Assembly: GCA_016207765.1 (NCBI GenBank)
Contig: JACQOY010000064.1
Span: 1 to 9,142, forward strand
Reading direction: 5' to 3'
Length of the DNA stretch: 9,142 nt
From: Deltaproteobacteria bacterium
GTDB lineage: Bacteria > UBA10199 > SBBF01
The translations under genes were made by a program, and so were the position numbers. The notes under the pieces are model-generated. The model made no database searches. It saw only the letters and a program-made list of their open reading frames with translations, and was not told where the DNA came from. This document shows, piece after piece, positions 1 through 6,001 of this stretch; the stretch's first letter is position 1, and each line of letters starts with the position of its first letter.

Positions 1-2
1 CT

Positions 3-59
3 GTAGGGGCGGCCCCCTGTGGCCACCCATCATGGGCAGGCACAGGGGCCTGCCCCTAC
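3..59. repeat. GC-rich imperfect palindrome (REP/MITE-like)
   Basis: Two 26-nt arms (3-28 and 34-59) are inverted copies of each other at 21 of 26 positions, separated by a 5-nt loop (29-33). The outer eight bases of each arm, GTAGGGGC and GCCCCTAC, match perfectly. The element begins 2 nt beyond the stop codon of the ATPase gene. There is no T-run after it on the minus strand, so it is not a canonical intrinsic terminator, although such a stem could still protect or attenuate a transcript. It resembles the class of dispersed GC-rich palindromes found between genes in many environmental bacteria; that family link is from memory. The window edge may cut off a longer element. Confidence 0.7.
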
Positions 60-61
60 CA

Positions 62-883
62 TCAGATCCTGCGTACCCTTGCCGGGATGGCCATATCCTC
101 TTCCTTCTTCAACAACACCCCCATCAGGGGGGTTTCTTTGAACAAGGCCTCGGGATCAATGCTCATCGCGACCAAGGCGTGAAGCCAATCGATCAGCTCT
201 GAGGTGGAGGGGGGTTTTCGCAAATGGGTCTGGGACCGGATTTCGTAGAATTTTTTCAGCGCGGCCTGGATGATTTTGGATTCCAAATGGGGATGATGCA
301 CCTTCACAATCCGCGTCATCATTTCAGGATCGGGAAATTCGATAAAATGAAACACACACCGGCGAAGAAAGGCATCGGGAAGTTCCTTTTCGGAGTTGGA
401 GGTAATGACCACCATCGGCCGGTGTTTGGCCTTGATCTCCTCTTTTGTTTCGGGAATATGAAACCGCATTTCATCCAGCTCCGCCAGAAGATCGTTGGGA
501 AACTCCAGATCGGCCTTGTCGATTTCGTCGATTAAAAGAACCACCGGCTCATTCGCCGTAAAGGCCTCGCCGATTTTTCCGAGCTTGATGTAGCGATTGA
601 TATCCTTCACATCGCCGTCGCCGAAACGGCTGTCGTTTAGGCGCTGGACGGTGTCGTAGAAATAAAGCCCGTCTTGCGCTTTTGTGGTTGATTTAATGTT
701 CCAACGAATAAGGGGGCGATTGAGCGAATCGGCAATAGATGCCGCCAAGAGGGTCTTTCCCGTCCCCGGCTCCCCCTTCAAAAGAAGAGGCCGGCCGATG
801 GCCAGCGATACGTTCACCACCTGACTTAAGCCTTCCGAGGCGATATAATCGGAAGTCCCCTCGTATTTTTTTGGTTTACTCAT
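62..883 (-). CDS. MoxR-family AAA+ ATPase
   Basis: A 273-residue AAA+ ATPase of the MoxR/CoxD type, cytoplasmic and expected to act as a chaperone-like remodeller that helps mature or insert metal cofactors in partner complexes. The Walker A motif GEPGTGKT is at residues 37-44 and Walker B (VVLLIDE) at 114-120. A sensor-1 type Asn lies in the TSNSEKELPDAFLRR segment (161-175), which also carries candidate arginine-finger residues. The length suits a single AAA core with a short C-terminal lid, so the protein looks complete. MoxR proteins usually work with a von Willebrand factor A (VWA) protein encoded next door. None is visible here, so a partner would have to lie left of the window, beyond the palindrome. 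The ATG at 883 has no clear Shine-Dalgarno sequence. The start lies only 21 nt from the divergent dehydrogenase gene. The substrate is unknown. Confidence 0.9.
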   Translation of the reverse strand: MSKPKKYEGTSDYIASEGLSQVVNVSLAIGRPLLLKGEPGTGKTLLAASIADSLNRPLIRWNIKSTTKAQDGLYFYDTVQRLNDSRFGDGDVKDINRYIKLGKIGEAFTANEPVVLLIDEIDKADLEFPNDLLAELDEMRFHIPETKEEIKAKHRPMVVITSNSEKELPDAFLRRCVFHFIEFPDPEMMTRIVKVHHPHLESKIIQAALKKFYEIRSQTHLRKPPSTSELIDWLHALVAMSIDPEALFKETPLMGVLLKKEEDMAIPARVRRI

Positions 884-885
884 AA

Positions 886-901
886 GATAAATCTGTTTAT
901 C
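886..901. promoter_or_regulatory. Inverted repeat in the divergent spacer
   Basis: GATAAA (886-891) and TTTATC (896-901) form a perfect 6-bp inverted repeat with a TCTG spacer. It fills most of the 21-nt gap between the ATPase and dehydrogenase start codons. It could be a shared operator or a chance repeat in AT-rich DNA. No regulator is identified. Confidence 0.2.
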
Positions 902-904
902 AGA

Positions 905-1894
905 ATGGAACCAATGAAATCAACCCCGAAACAACCGGCCATTGTCTTCCTCGACTCCGCCACGGTCGATTTTGGGGATATCGATCTCACCCCTATCGCC
1001 AAAAACGGCCGTTACTTTCCCTTTGAAAATTCTTCACAGGATGAAATCGTCAAAAAAGCGGGGCGGGCCGAGATTGTCATCACCAACAAATGTATTTTTG
1101 CCCCTCCGATCTTCAAAAAACTTCCGCATCTCAAACTAATCTCTGTTGCCGCCACCGGCGTCAATAACGTCGCTCTCGACGAAGCACGTAAAAGAAAAAT
1201 CGCCGTCACCAATGTGCCCGGCTATTCGACCACCACGGTTTCCGAACACGCCCTCCTCTTTCTTTTGGCTCTCAGTCATCGCCTTGTCGAGCATCACAAC
1301 GCGGTAACGAGCGGCCTCTGGTCCCAGTCGCCCCATTTTGCCTATCTTGATTATCCCTTTTCGGATCTAAGGGGAAAAATCCTCGGCATTCTCGGGCATG
1401 GAACCATTGGAAAAAAAGTCGCAGGATTCGCGAAGGCTTTTGGAATGAAAGTTTTAACGGCGAAACTTCCCGGAAGAATTTATGCAAAAAAGGAGAGACG
1501 CCTTCCTCTAAAAAAAGTCCTTCAAAAAAGTGATTATATCTCTCTTCACTGTGCCCTTACCGAAACAACGCGGCACTTGATAAACCGCAGGCATCTTTCG
1601 TGGATCAAGTCCTCTGCGTGTCTCATCAATCTGGCTCGCGGCCCTGTGGTGGACGAGGAGGCGGTTGCCGATGCGTTGAAAAACGGCCACCTTGCCGCAT
1701 ATGCCACAGACGTGATGCACCAAGAGCCGCCGCCGGAGGATCATCCCCTCTTCGACGATTCCTTGCGGAACAAAGTCCTCTTCACTCCGCATATTGCCTG
1801 GGCCAGCCGTGAGTCGAGACAGAGGCTGGTTGATGAAATGGGGAAAAATATTCAGGCGTTTTTGGAGGGGAGAAAAAGAAACCGGATTGTATAG
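905..1894 (+). CDS. D-isomer-specific 2-hydroxyacid dehydrogenase
   Basis: A complete 329-residue cytoplasmic oxidoreductase of the D-2-hydroxyacid dehydrogenase family (glycerate dehydrogenase/hydroxypyruvate reductase, lactate and phosphoglycerate dehydrogenase relatives). It should interconvert a 2-oxoacid and a D-2-hydroxyacid using a nicotinamide cofactor. The Rossmann motif GHGTIG is at residues 164-169. The catalytic triad of the family is present: Arg245 in INLARGPVVD, Glu274 in HQEPP, and His296 in FTPHIAWAS. After the second strand of the Rossmann fold the sequence reads TAKLPGR (185-191), with Lys187 near the place where many NAD-specific relatives have an acidic residue. The LPGR pattern recalls the hydroxypyruvate-reductase-like subgroup. 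ATG 914 (Met4) is an equally possible start. The gene ends tail-to-tail with the cytochrome gene, 15 nt apart. The substrate cannot be told from sequence. Confidence 0.93.
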   Translation: MEPMKSTPKQPAIVFLDSATVDFGDIDLTPIAKNGRYFPFENSSQDEIVKKAGRAEIVITNKCIFAPPIFKKLPHLKLISVAATGVNNVALDEARKRKIAVTNVPGYSTTTVSEHALLFLLALSHRLVEHHNAVTSGLWSQSPHFAYLDYPFSDLRGKILGILGHGTIGKKVAGFAKAFGMKVLTAKLPGRIYAKKERRLPLKKVLQKSDYISLHCALTETTRHLINRRHLSWIKSSACLINLARGPVVDEEAVADALKNGHLAAYATDVMHQEPPPEDHPLFDDSLRNKVLFTPHIAWASRESRQRLVDEMGKNIQAFLEGRKRNRIV

Positions 1895-1902
1895 CCAAAA
1901 CC

Positions 1903-1920
1903 GAACGGACTATTCCGTCC
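1903..1920 (-). terminator. Weak candidate terminator of the pnt-cytochrome unit
   Basis: Read on the minus strand, GGACGGA and TCCGTTC can form a 7-bp stem, including one G-U pair, around a 4-base loop that contains most of the cytochrome stop codon. The sequence GGTTTTGG follows. The stem is short and the T-run is only four bases, so this is a tentative call. Confidence 0.3.
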
Positions 1921-2656
1921 CGCTGGAACGATGTCTGGAATGACAGTCGAGGCATGCGGTATCCAGGCGGCCGGCGACGCGTTGAACACTTTTCTTCTTT
2001 TTTCCGCTTTTTTCCTTCAAGTCTTTGACGATTTCCGAAAATTCATCAAAGTGATTTGTGTATTTTTCGTTGCCGGGCAAAGTCCGAATCTTGAGGAACG
2101 ACTCTTCCATACGGTCAACCGCCGTCTCGATCTTCACCCAGTCGGGCTCTTTTTGTCCGGCCTCATTTTCAATTTCCTCCTTCAGCATGCCTATCTGAAT
2201 CATGCGCGATTTCGATACGGCCGGGCCTTTTAAGGCGTAATTCTCGGGCGAGACCGAAAAACGGTGGGTTTCATGGCACCGAAAACAATATTGTTTCAAC
2301 CCCAAAATATCGGTTTTGATCCTTCTGTCGCGGGTCGTTGCTTTTGATTCCAGAGAATCGATGATTTTTGTCAGATTTTCAACCTCGCCCCGGTAGAGGA
2401 CCGCCTCATCCGTCTTGTCGATATAAAAAATGTCCTCTTTCAGTTTTTTGACGCTTTGACCGATGGTATCGAAATCCGGACCATCCGGACGGTCAATTTC
2501 ACCGATCATGTCGGCAATATGAACTTCCATGTTCCCCATCATTTTTTTCAGCTCGACAACATAGATGATTCGGACGGACATGGTCATCTGTCCTTGAGCG
2601 GCGGCAACATCGGTATAAAAAAGAGCGGCCACCACGGCCAAAATTCGAATAATCAT
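1910..2656 (-). CDS. Exported tandem diheme cytochrome c'-like protein
   Basis: A 248-residue periplasmic protein with a hydrophobic N-terminal signal (residues 1 to about 20, ending in an AAAQ-type cleavage region). It has two haem-attachment motifs, CFRCH (124-128) and CLDCH (235-239). Each motif closes a helix-rich segment of roughly 105-110 residues. The two halves align: a charged amphipathic stretch, then a run of basic residues, then CxxCHxxH. This is the layout of the cytochrome c' fold, which has its CxxCH on the last helix, so the protein looks like an internal duplication. The ATG at 2656 is chosen because AAGGA sits 11 nt upstream. An in-frame TTG at 2677 would overlap that site. 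It lies 68 nt downstream of pntB on the same strand and may be cotranscribed. Its electron partner or ligand is unknown; a gas or redox sensing role is possible but unsupported. Confidence 0.82.
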   Translation of the reverse strand: MIIRILAVVAALFYTDVAAAQGQMTMSVRIIYVVELKKMMGNMEVHIADMIGEIDRPDGPDFDTIGQSVKKLKEDIFYIDKTDEAVLYRGEVENLTKIIDSLESKATTRDRRIKTDILGLKQYCFRCHETHRFSVSPENYALKGPAVSKSRMIQIGMLKEEIENEAGQKEPDWVKIETAVDRMEESFLKIRTLPGNEKYTNHFDEFSEIVKDLKEKSGKKKKSVQRVAGRLDTACLDCHSRHRSSGTE

Positions 2657-2724
2657 AAATCGTTTTTTCCTTGCCAAATTATCTGTTTGAAATTTTTAGC
2701 GGTGCGAAAGACTTGATGGCACGC

Positions 2725-4101
2725 CTATTTTTTCAATTCCGCATTCAGGGAATGGAGGGTATTTTTGGCGTCGCCAAAAACCATCCGGGTGTTTTCAAGG
2801 TAGAAAAGAGGGTTGTCGATCCCCGCAAAACCGGCGGCCATCGAGCGTTTGAGGACAAACACCATTTTTGACTTGTCGGCGTCGATGATCGGCATGCCGT
2901 AGATGGCGCTCGATTTATCGGTACGTGCCGCCGGATTGACAACATCGTTGGCGCCGATGACGAGGCAGACATCCACCGTCGGCATTGAGGGGTTGATGGC
3001 GTCCATCTCAATGAGATGATCATACGGAACATTCGCCTCGGCTAAAAGCACATTCATGTGCCCCGGCATGCGCCCCGCCACCGGATGAATGGCGTAACGG
3101 ACTTCTATCCCCTTCTCTTCCAGAAGTTCCTGCATCTCGTGTACCGCATGTTGGGCCTGCGAAACAGCCATTCCGTAACCGGGAACCACAACCACCGACG
3201 AGGCGTTCTTTAAAAACTCGGCGGCATCCTCCACCGTAAACGCCTTGACCGATTTCTGGACCCCATCCGAAACCGCCGCCTCCAGTTGCCCAAAGGCGCC
3301 GAACATCACGTTCCTGAAGGAACGGTTCATCGCCTTGCTCATGATGACGGCCAAGAGAAAACCGGAACCGCCGTCCAAGGCACCGCAGATGATTAAAATG
3401 TTGTTGTCGAGGGCAAAACCGGATGCCGCCGCCGCCAAACCGGCGTACGAGTTCATCAGACAGATAACCACCGGCATGTCGGCCCCTCCAATGGGGACGA
3501 CCAGGAGGACCCCCAAAAGAAAACCCAGCCCCACCACCGTATAAAAAAATCCCGGCAGTGGATTAAAAATCAGATAAACGATCAAAGCCAGACAGGTGGC
3601 AAGCATAGCAAGCGTCAGGGCATTCTGCCCCTTGAAGGTCTGTGGACGACCGGATAAAACTCCCTGCAGTTTGCCAAACGCCATCAAGCTTCCGGTAAAG
3701 GTAACGGTCCCGAAGAAGACCTCAAAACCAAGGGCCCCCATGGTGAATTGCGTGATATGCCCCTGCATGATCGCATGGCGGACATATTCGGCAACCCCCA
3801 CCAACGCCACCGCCAAACCGCCGAAGGCATGGGAGAGCGCGATTCGTTCGGGCATCTTGGTCATCGGAATCCACAAGCCCATCGGAATACCGACAACCGT
3901 GCCGATGATGAGGCCGCCGATGATCCACTGGTAACTGATAATGTCCTGATGGACGAGGGTGCCGATAATCGCCACCAACATGCCGACGCCGGCCAGGATG
4001 ATCCCCCGCCTGGCCGCTTCGGGACGGGTTAAGCCCCGAAGACCGACAATGAACAGAAGAGAAGAGGCGAAATACGCCAAATGAATTAGTTGAAATCTCA
4101 T
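2725..4101 (-). CDS. pntB: NAD(P) transhydrogenase, beta subunit
   Basis: A complete 458-residue subunit, against 462 in E. coli. It supplies about nine transmembrane segments (residues 1 to about 265) plus the cytoplasmic NADP(H)-binding domain III (about 285-458). With PntA it couples proton entry across the inner membrane to hydride transfer from NADH to NADP+. His91 in SHAFGGLAVALVG matches the membrane His used in proton translocation in E. coli PntB, and NSYAGLAAAASGF (217-229) is another family signature. Domain III shows PGYGMAVSQAQHAV (307-320), HPVAGRMPGHMNVLLAEA (339-356), GANDVVNP (383-390) and KRSMAAGFAGIDNPLF (418-433). Its ATG overlaps the pntAB stop in an ATGA arrangement, which suggests coupled translation. 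Confidence 0.97.
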   Translation of the reverse strand: MRFQLIHLAYFASSLLFIVGLRGLTRPEAARRGIILAGVGMLVAIIGTLVHQDIISYQWIIGGLIIGTVVGIPMGLWIPMTKMPERIALSHAFGGLAVALVGVAEYVRHAIMQGHITQFTMGALGFEVFFGTVTFTGSLMAFGKLQGVLSGRPQTFKGQNALTLAMLATCLALIVYLIFNPLPGFFYTVVGLGFLLGVLLVVPIGGADMPVVICLMNSYAGLAAAASGFALDNNILIICGALDGGSGFLLAVIMSKAMNRSFRNVMFGAFGQLEAAVSDGVQKSVKAFTVEDAAEFLKNASSVVVVPGYGMAVSQAQHAVHEMQELLEEKGIEVRYAIHPVAGRMPGHMNVLLAEANVPYDHLIEMDAINPSMPTVDVCLVIGANDVVNPAARTDKSSAIYGMPIIDADKSKMVFVLKRSMAAGFAGIDNPLFYLENTRMVFGDAKNTLHSLNAELKK

Positions 4102-4391
4102 TTCTTTACCGGCTTTCTTCTAAACATTTTGAGCATCCGGTCGGTAATCAGAAAACCACCGACAACGTTAATGGTTGCCGCCGCCACCGCAATCACCCCC
4201 AAAATGGTGCTCAGTTTGCCGTACTTTCCACCGGCAATCACCAGGGAGGCCACCAGAGAAATGCCCGATATGGCGTTGGTGGCCGACATGAGCGGCGTAT
4301 GCAGGAGGGCCGGCACCTTCGTGATGATCTGGTAGCCGACAAAAACGGACAGCATGAAAATATAAAGGCCGAAAATTAGTTGATCGGACAT
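4098..4391 (-). CDS. pntAB: NAD(P) transhydrogenase, alpha subunit part 2 (membrane)
   Basis: A 97-residue membrane protein with about three transmembrane helices. It corresponds to the C-terminal membrane part of the single-chain PntA of E. coli. The signature region GYQIITKVPALLHTPLMSAT, followed by NAISGISLVASLV, is typical of the family, and the tail RMLKMFRRKPVKK is strongly basic and probably cytoplasmic. It forms the membrane domain II together with PntB. A separate polypeptide for this part is the Rhodospirillum rubrum-type, three-gene organisation. The start lies 2 nt after the pntAA stop, with a GGGGG run just upstream in the end of pntAA serving as ribosome binding site. It overlaps pntB by 4 nt at its other end. 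Confidence 0.95.
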   Translation of the reverse strand: MSDQLIFGLYIFMLSVFVGYQIITKVPALLHTPLMSATNAISGISLVASLVIAGGKYGKLSTILGVIAVAAATINVVGGFLITDRMLKMFRRKPVKK

Positions 4392-4393
4392 AA

Positions 4394-5509
4394 TTATCCC
4401 CCGAAAAAAACCTTTCCGTCATGGGTCGTCAGACACCCCTTGATTAATTCATGGCTTAAATCAAGTTTGAGCGATTTTGATTCCTTGTTCCAAAAATGCT
4501 CGATGAAATTCGCCAAATTGCTTGAAAACATGAGGCTGGCGTCGCGCGCAACACGCCCCGGAAGATTGGTCACACCGATAATGGTCACTTGGTTGACGAC
4601 CACTTCCTCATCCGGTCTGGACCCTTCAACGTTTCCCCCCGATTCCACCGCCATATCGACAATGACGCTTCCCGGTTTCATCGCTTCCACCATATCGCGC
4701 GTGATAATCCGCGGCGCCTTTTTGCCGAATACCTGCGCCGTGGTGATGACTATATCAGCCTGGGCACACGCCTTTTTCATTCCCTCGCGCTGTTTTGCGA
4801 TCTGCTCCGGCGTCAGTTCCTTTGCATAGCCGTCCTTTGTCTGCCCCATTTGTCCCAAATCGATCTTCAAAAAACGGCCCCCCAGCGATTTAACCTGTTC
4901 TTCGACCACCGGCCGGGTATCAAACGCCTCGACAACAGCCCCCAGTCTTTTGGCGGTGGCGATAATCTGCAAACCCGCCACACCGGCCCCCACCACAAAC
5001 ACACGGCCCGGCTTGATGGTTCCGGCCGGGGTGGTCATCATGGGAAAGGCCTTGTCGATTTTTGAAGCCGCCAACAGAACCGCCGCATAGCCTGCAAGGC
5101 TGGCCTGCGAGCTCAAGGCATCCATTTTCTGGGCGATCGTGGTGCGTGGCAGGAGTTCCAGACTGACAGCGCTGACCTGTTGCTCTGCCAGTTTATGAAT
5201 AAGCTCCTTTTCATTGAATGGATCAAGAAAACTGATATGGATGCACCCCTTTTTAAGCCAGGAAATTTCCTCTGCGGGGCATTTGCGAAGCCTCAAGACA
5301 AGATCGGCATCGGATAAAAGCGTCTGGCGGTTTTCCACCACTTTGGCGCCTGCCTTCGCGTAATCTTCATCTTTAAAGTGGCAGGAGAGCCCCAAGCCGG
5401 CCTCCACCAAAATTTCGGCCCCCATTTTGGCCAGCTTGGCGACTGTTTCTGGAACAACCGGAACCCTTTTTTCACCGCGAAACGTCTCTTTGGGTATGGC
5501 AATTTTCAT
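4394..5509 (-). CDS. pntAA: NAD(P) transhydrogenase, alpha subunit part 1 (NAD-binding domain I)
   Basis: A 371-residue cytoplasmic domain I that binds NAD(H) and passes hydride to domain III of PntB. It begins MKIAIPKET, the family's standard opening. The conserved domain I cluster RTTIAQKMDALSSQ (122-135) holds the Arg, Gln, Asp and Ser that surround the nicotinamide. The Rossmann motif GAGVAG is at 174-179, followed by FDTRP at the end of the next strand (196-200). GYAKEL (227-232) is the mobile-loop region. The ATG at 5509 is preferred over an in-frame TTG at 5518 because it restores the conserved N-terminus and AAGAG lies 9 nt upstream. It is the first gene of the minus-strand pnt unit and faces bufA across a 225-nt divergent region. 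Confidence 0.96.
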   Translation of the reverse strand: MKIAIPKETFRGEKRVPVVPETVAKLAKMGAEILVEAGLGLSCHFKDEDYAKAGAKVVENRQTLLSDADLVLRLRKCPAEEISWLKKGCIHISFLDPFNEKELIHKLAEQQVSAVSLELLPRTTIAQKMDALSSQASLAGYAAVLLAASKIDKAFPMMTTPAGTIKPGRVFVVGAGVAGLQIIATAKRLGAVVEAFDTRPVVEEQVKSLGGRFLKIDLGQMGQTKDGYAKELTPEQIAKQREGMKKACAQADIVITTAQVFGKKAPRIITRDMVEAMKPGSVIVDMAVESGGNVEGSRPDEEVVVNQVTIIGVTNLPGRVARDASLMFSSNLANFIEHFWNKESKSLKLDLSHELIKGCLTTHDGKVFFGG

Positions 5510-5576
5510 GGGTTGCAACTCTTACAAAATTTGGGGAAAAAATCCAACCAAAATCGCGGGCACGCTACAAACTTCC

Positions 5577-5604
5577 GGAACTTTCCGTTATGATCCAGAT
5601 CATA
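5577..5604 (+). promoter_or_regulatory. Candidate ECF-sigma-type promoter for the buf operon
   Basis: GGAACTT at 5577-5583 is identical to the consensus -35 element of RpoE-like ECF sigma factors. After a 16-nt spacer comes TCATA (5600-5604), which partly fits the loose TCTRA/TCAAA -10 of that class. Transcription would start near 5611 and give a leader of about 125 nt containing the long palindrome. ECF control of bufferin operons is reported in Caulobacter; applying it here is inference. The -10 match is weak. Confidence 0.3.
5589..5604. promoter_or_regulatory. Perfect dyad with FNR-type half-sites
   Basis: TATGATCCAGATCATA is a perfect inverted repeat of 7-base arms around CA. Its core TGAT-N4-ATCA has the same half-sites and spacing as the FNR/DNR family site TTGAT-N4-ATCAA, matching 8 of its 10 defined bases. 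It lies 79 nt upstream of pntAA and 130 nt upstream of bufA. It also holds TATGAT on both strands, which resembles a -10 hexamer, though no good -35 pairs with either copy. A shared operator for the two divergent units is plausible but unproven. Confidence 0.4.
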
Positions 5605-5623
5605 TTTTTTCCTGTTTTTTCTC

Positions 5624-5652
5624 TTGCCCCCGTTTTTCAAATTCTTTACATT
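5624..5652 (+). promoter_or_regulatory. Alternative sigma-70-like promoter upstream of bufA
   Basis: TTGCCC (5624-5629, 4 of 6 matches to TTGACA) and TACATT (5647-5652, 4 of 6 matches to TATAAT) are separated by the ideal 17 nt. Transcription would begin near 5659, at the foot of the 53-nt palindrome, so the hairpin would form at the very 5' end of the mRNA. The match is modest, and this site competes with the ECF-type candidate upstream. Confidence 0.3.
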
Positions 5653-5659
5653 CCGTCTG

Positions 5660-5712
5660 TTCAAATTGGGGCTGGGGTAGACATTGTGTCTACCGGGTCC
5701 CCCAAGTTTGAA
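5660..5712 (+). promoter_or_regulatory. 53-nt interrupted palindrome in the bufA leader
   Basis: An outer stem pairs 5660-5671 with 5700-5712 (12 bp, with G5706 bulged). After an internal loop (5672-5675 against 5695-5699), a perfect 8-bp inner stem, GGTAGACA (5676-5683) with TGTCTACC (5687-5694), closes on a TTG loop. The structure ends 5 nt before the bufA ribosome binding site. As RNA it would be a stable leader hairpin able to affect translation or mRNA stability. As DNA it could be an operator or a dispersed palindromic element. No T-run follows, so it is not a simple terminator. Confidence 0.6.
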
Positions 5713-5717
5713 TATCC

Positions 5718-5724
5718 AAGGAGG
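5718..5724 (+). promoter_or_regulatory. Strong ribosome binding site of bufA
   Basis: AAGGAGG lies 10 nt before ATG 5735. It fixes that start rather than the in-frame TTG at 5684, which would sit in the hairpin loop and put 17 extra residues in front of the signal peptide. Confidence 0.85.
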
Positions 5725-5734
5725 ATCGCCAATC

Positions 5735-6001
5735 ATGAACAAAAAACTGCTAGGTACTGTTGTGGCCACAGCCGTCGCCGGCTTGCTTTTTACCGGCAAT
5801 CTGATGGCCGAGGAAACTTCATCGGGTTCCACCACCGCCAAGGTGAAATGCTCAGGGATCAATGAATGCTCAGGCAAGGGGGCGTGCAAAAGCGCCGAAA
5901 ATGCCTGCGCGGGTAAAAATGGTTGCAAAGGAAAAGGATGGGTGGAGGTCGATTCGGACAAGGCCTGCACTGACAAAGGGGGAACGGTTGTAAAGACCTA
6001 A
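5735..6001 (+). CDS. bufA: Bufferin-type RiPP precursor (BufA2-like, Cys-rich, exported)
   Basis: An 88-residue precursor with a Sec signal peptide (MNKKLL, hydrophobic core, NLMA; likely cleaved after Ala25). The mature part has six cysteines at residues 39, 45, 51, 58, 64 and 78. Most sit in short CxG/CKG repeats around ACKSAENAC, followed by GKGW. In bufferin systems the MNIO enzyme BufB, helped by BufC, oxidises core cysteines in the cytoplasm (thiooxazole formation is reported for the Caulobacter bufferins). The peptide is then exported and chelates copper in the periplasm. The Cys spacing suggests the BufA2-type family rather than the four-Cys DUF2282 type; this subfamily call is from memory. 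The stop codon directly abuts the bufB ATG (TAAATG). Which cysteines are modified cannot be told. Confidence 0.82.
   Translation: MNKKLLGTVVATAVAGLLFTGNLMAEETSSGSTTAKVKCSGINECSGKGACKSAENACAGKNGCKGKGWVEVDSDKACTDKGGTVVKT

Noticed and set aside
1..61. CRISPR repeat or tRNA-like structure in the edge palindrome
   Set aside because: There is a single palindrome with no spacer-repeat periodicity and no cloverleaf arms.
2657..2677. TTG start at 2677 for the diheme cytochrome
   Set aside because: It overlaps the AAGGA that serves ATG 2656. The shorter form still has a good signal peptide. The longer form is possible but less likely.
3596..3934. Plus-strand open frame opposite pntB, Pro- and Lys-rich
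   Set aside because: It is a composition-driven shadow of the membrane-spanning part of pntB, with no family signature.
5684..5734. Upstream TTG start that would lengthen BufA by 17 residues
   Set aside because: It lies in the hairpin loop without a ribosome binding site and would put a non-basic, Pro-rich segment before the signal peptide. ATG 5735 has AAGGAGG at good spacing.
5506..5976. Minus-strand open frame of 156 codons over bufA and the divergent promoter region
   Set aside because: It is antisense to bufA, crosses the palindrome, shows no domain and runs into the start of pntAA. The bufA signal peptide, Cys pattern and ribosome binding site are decisive.
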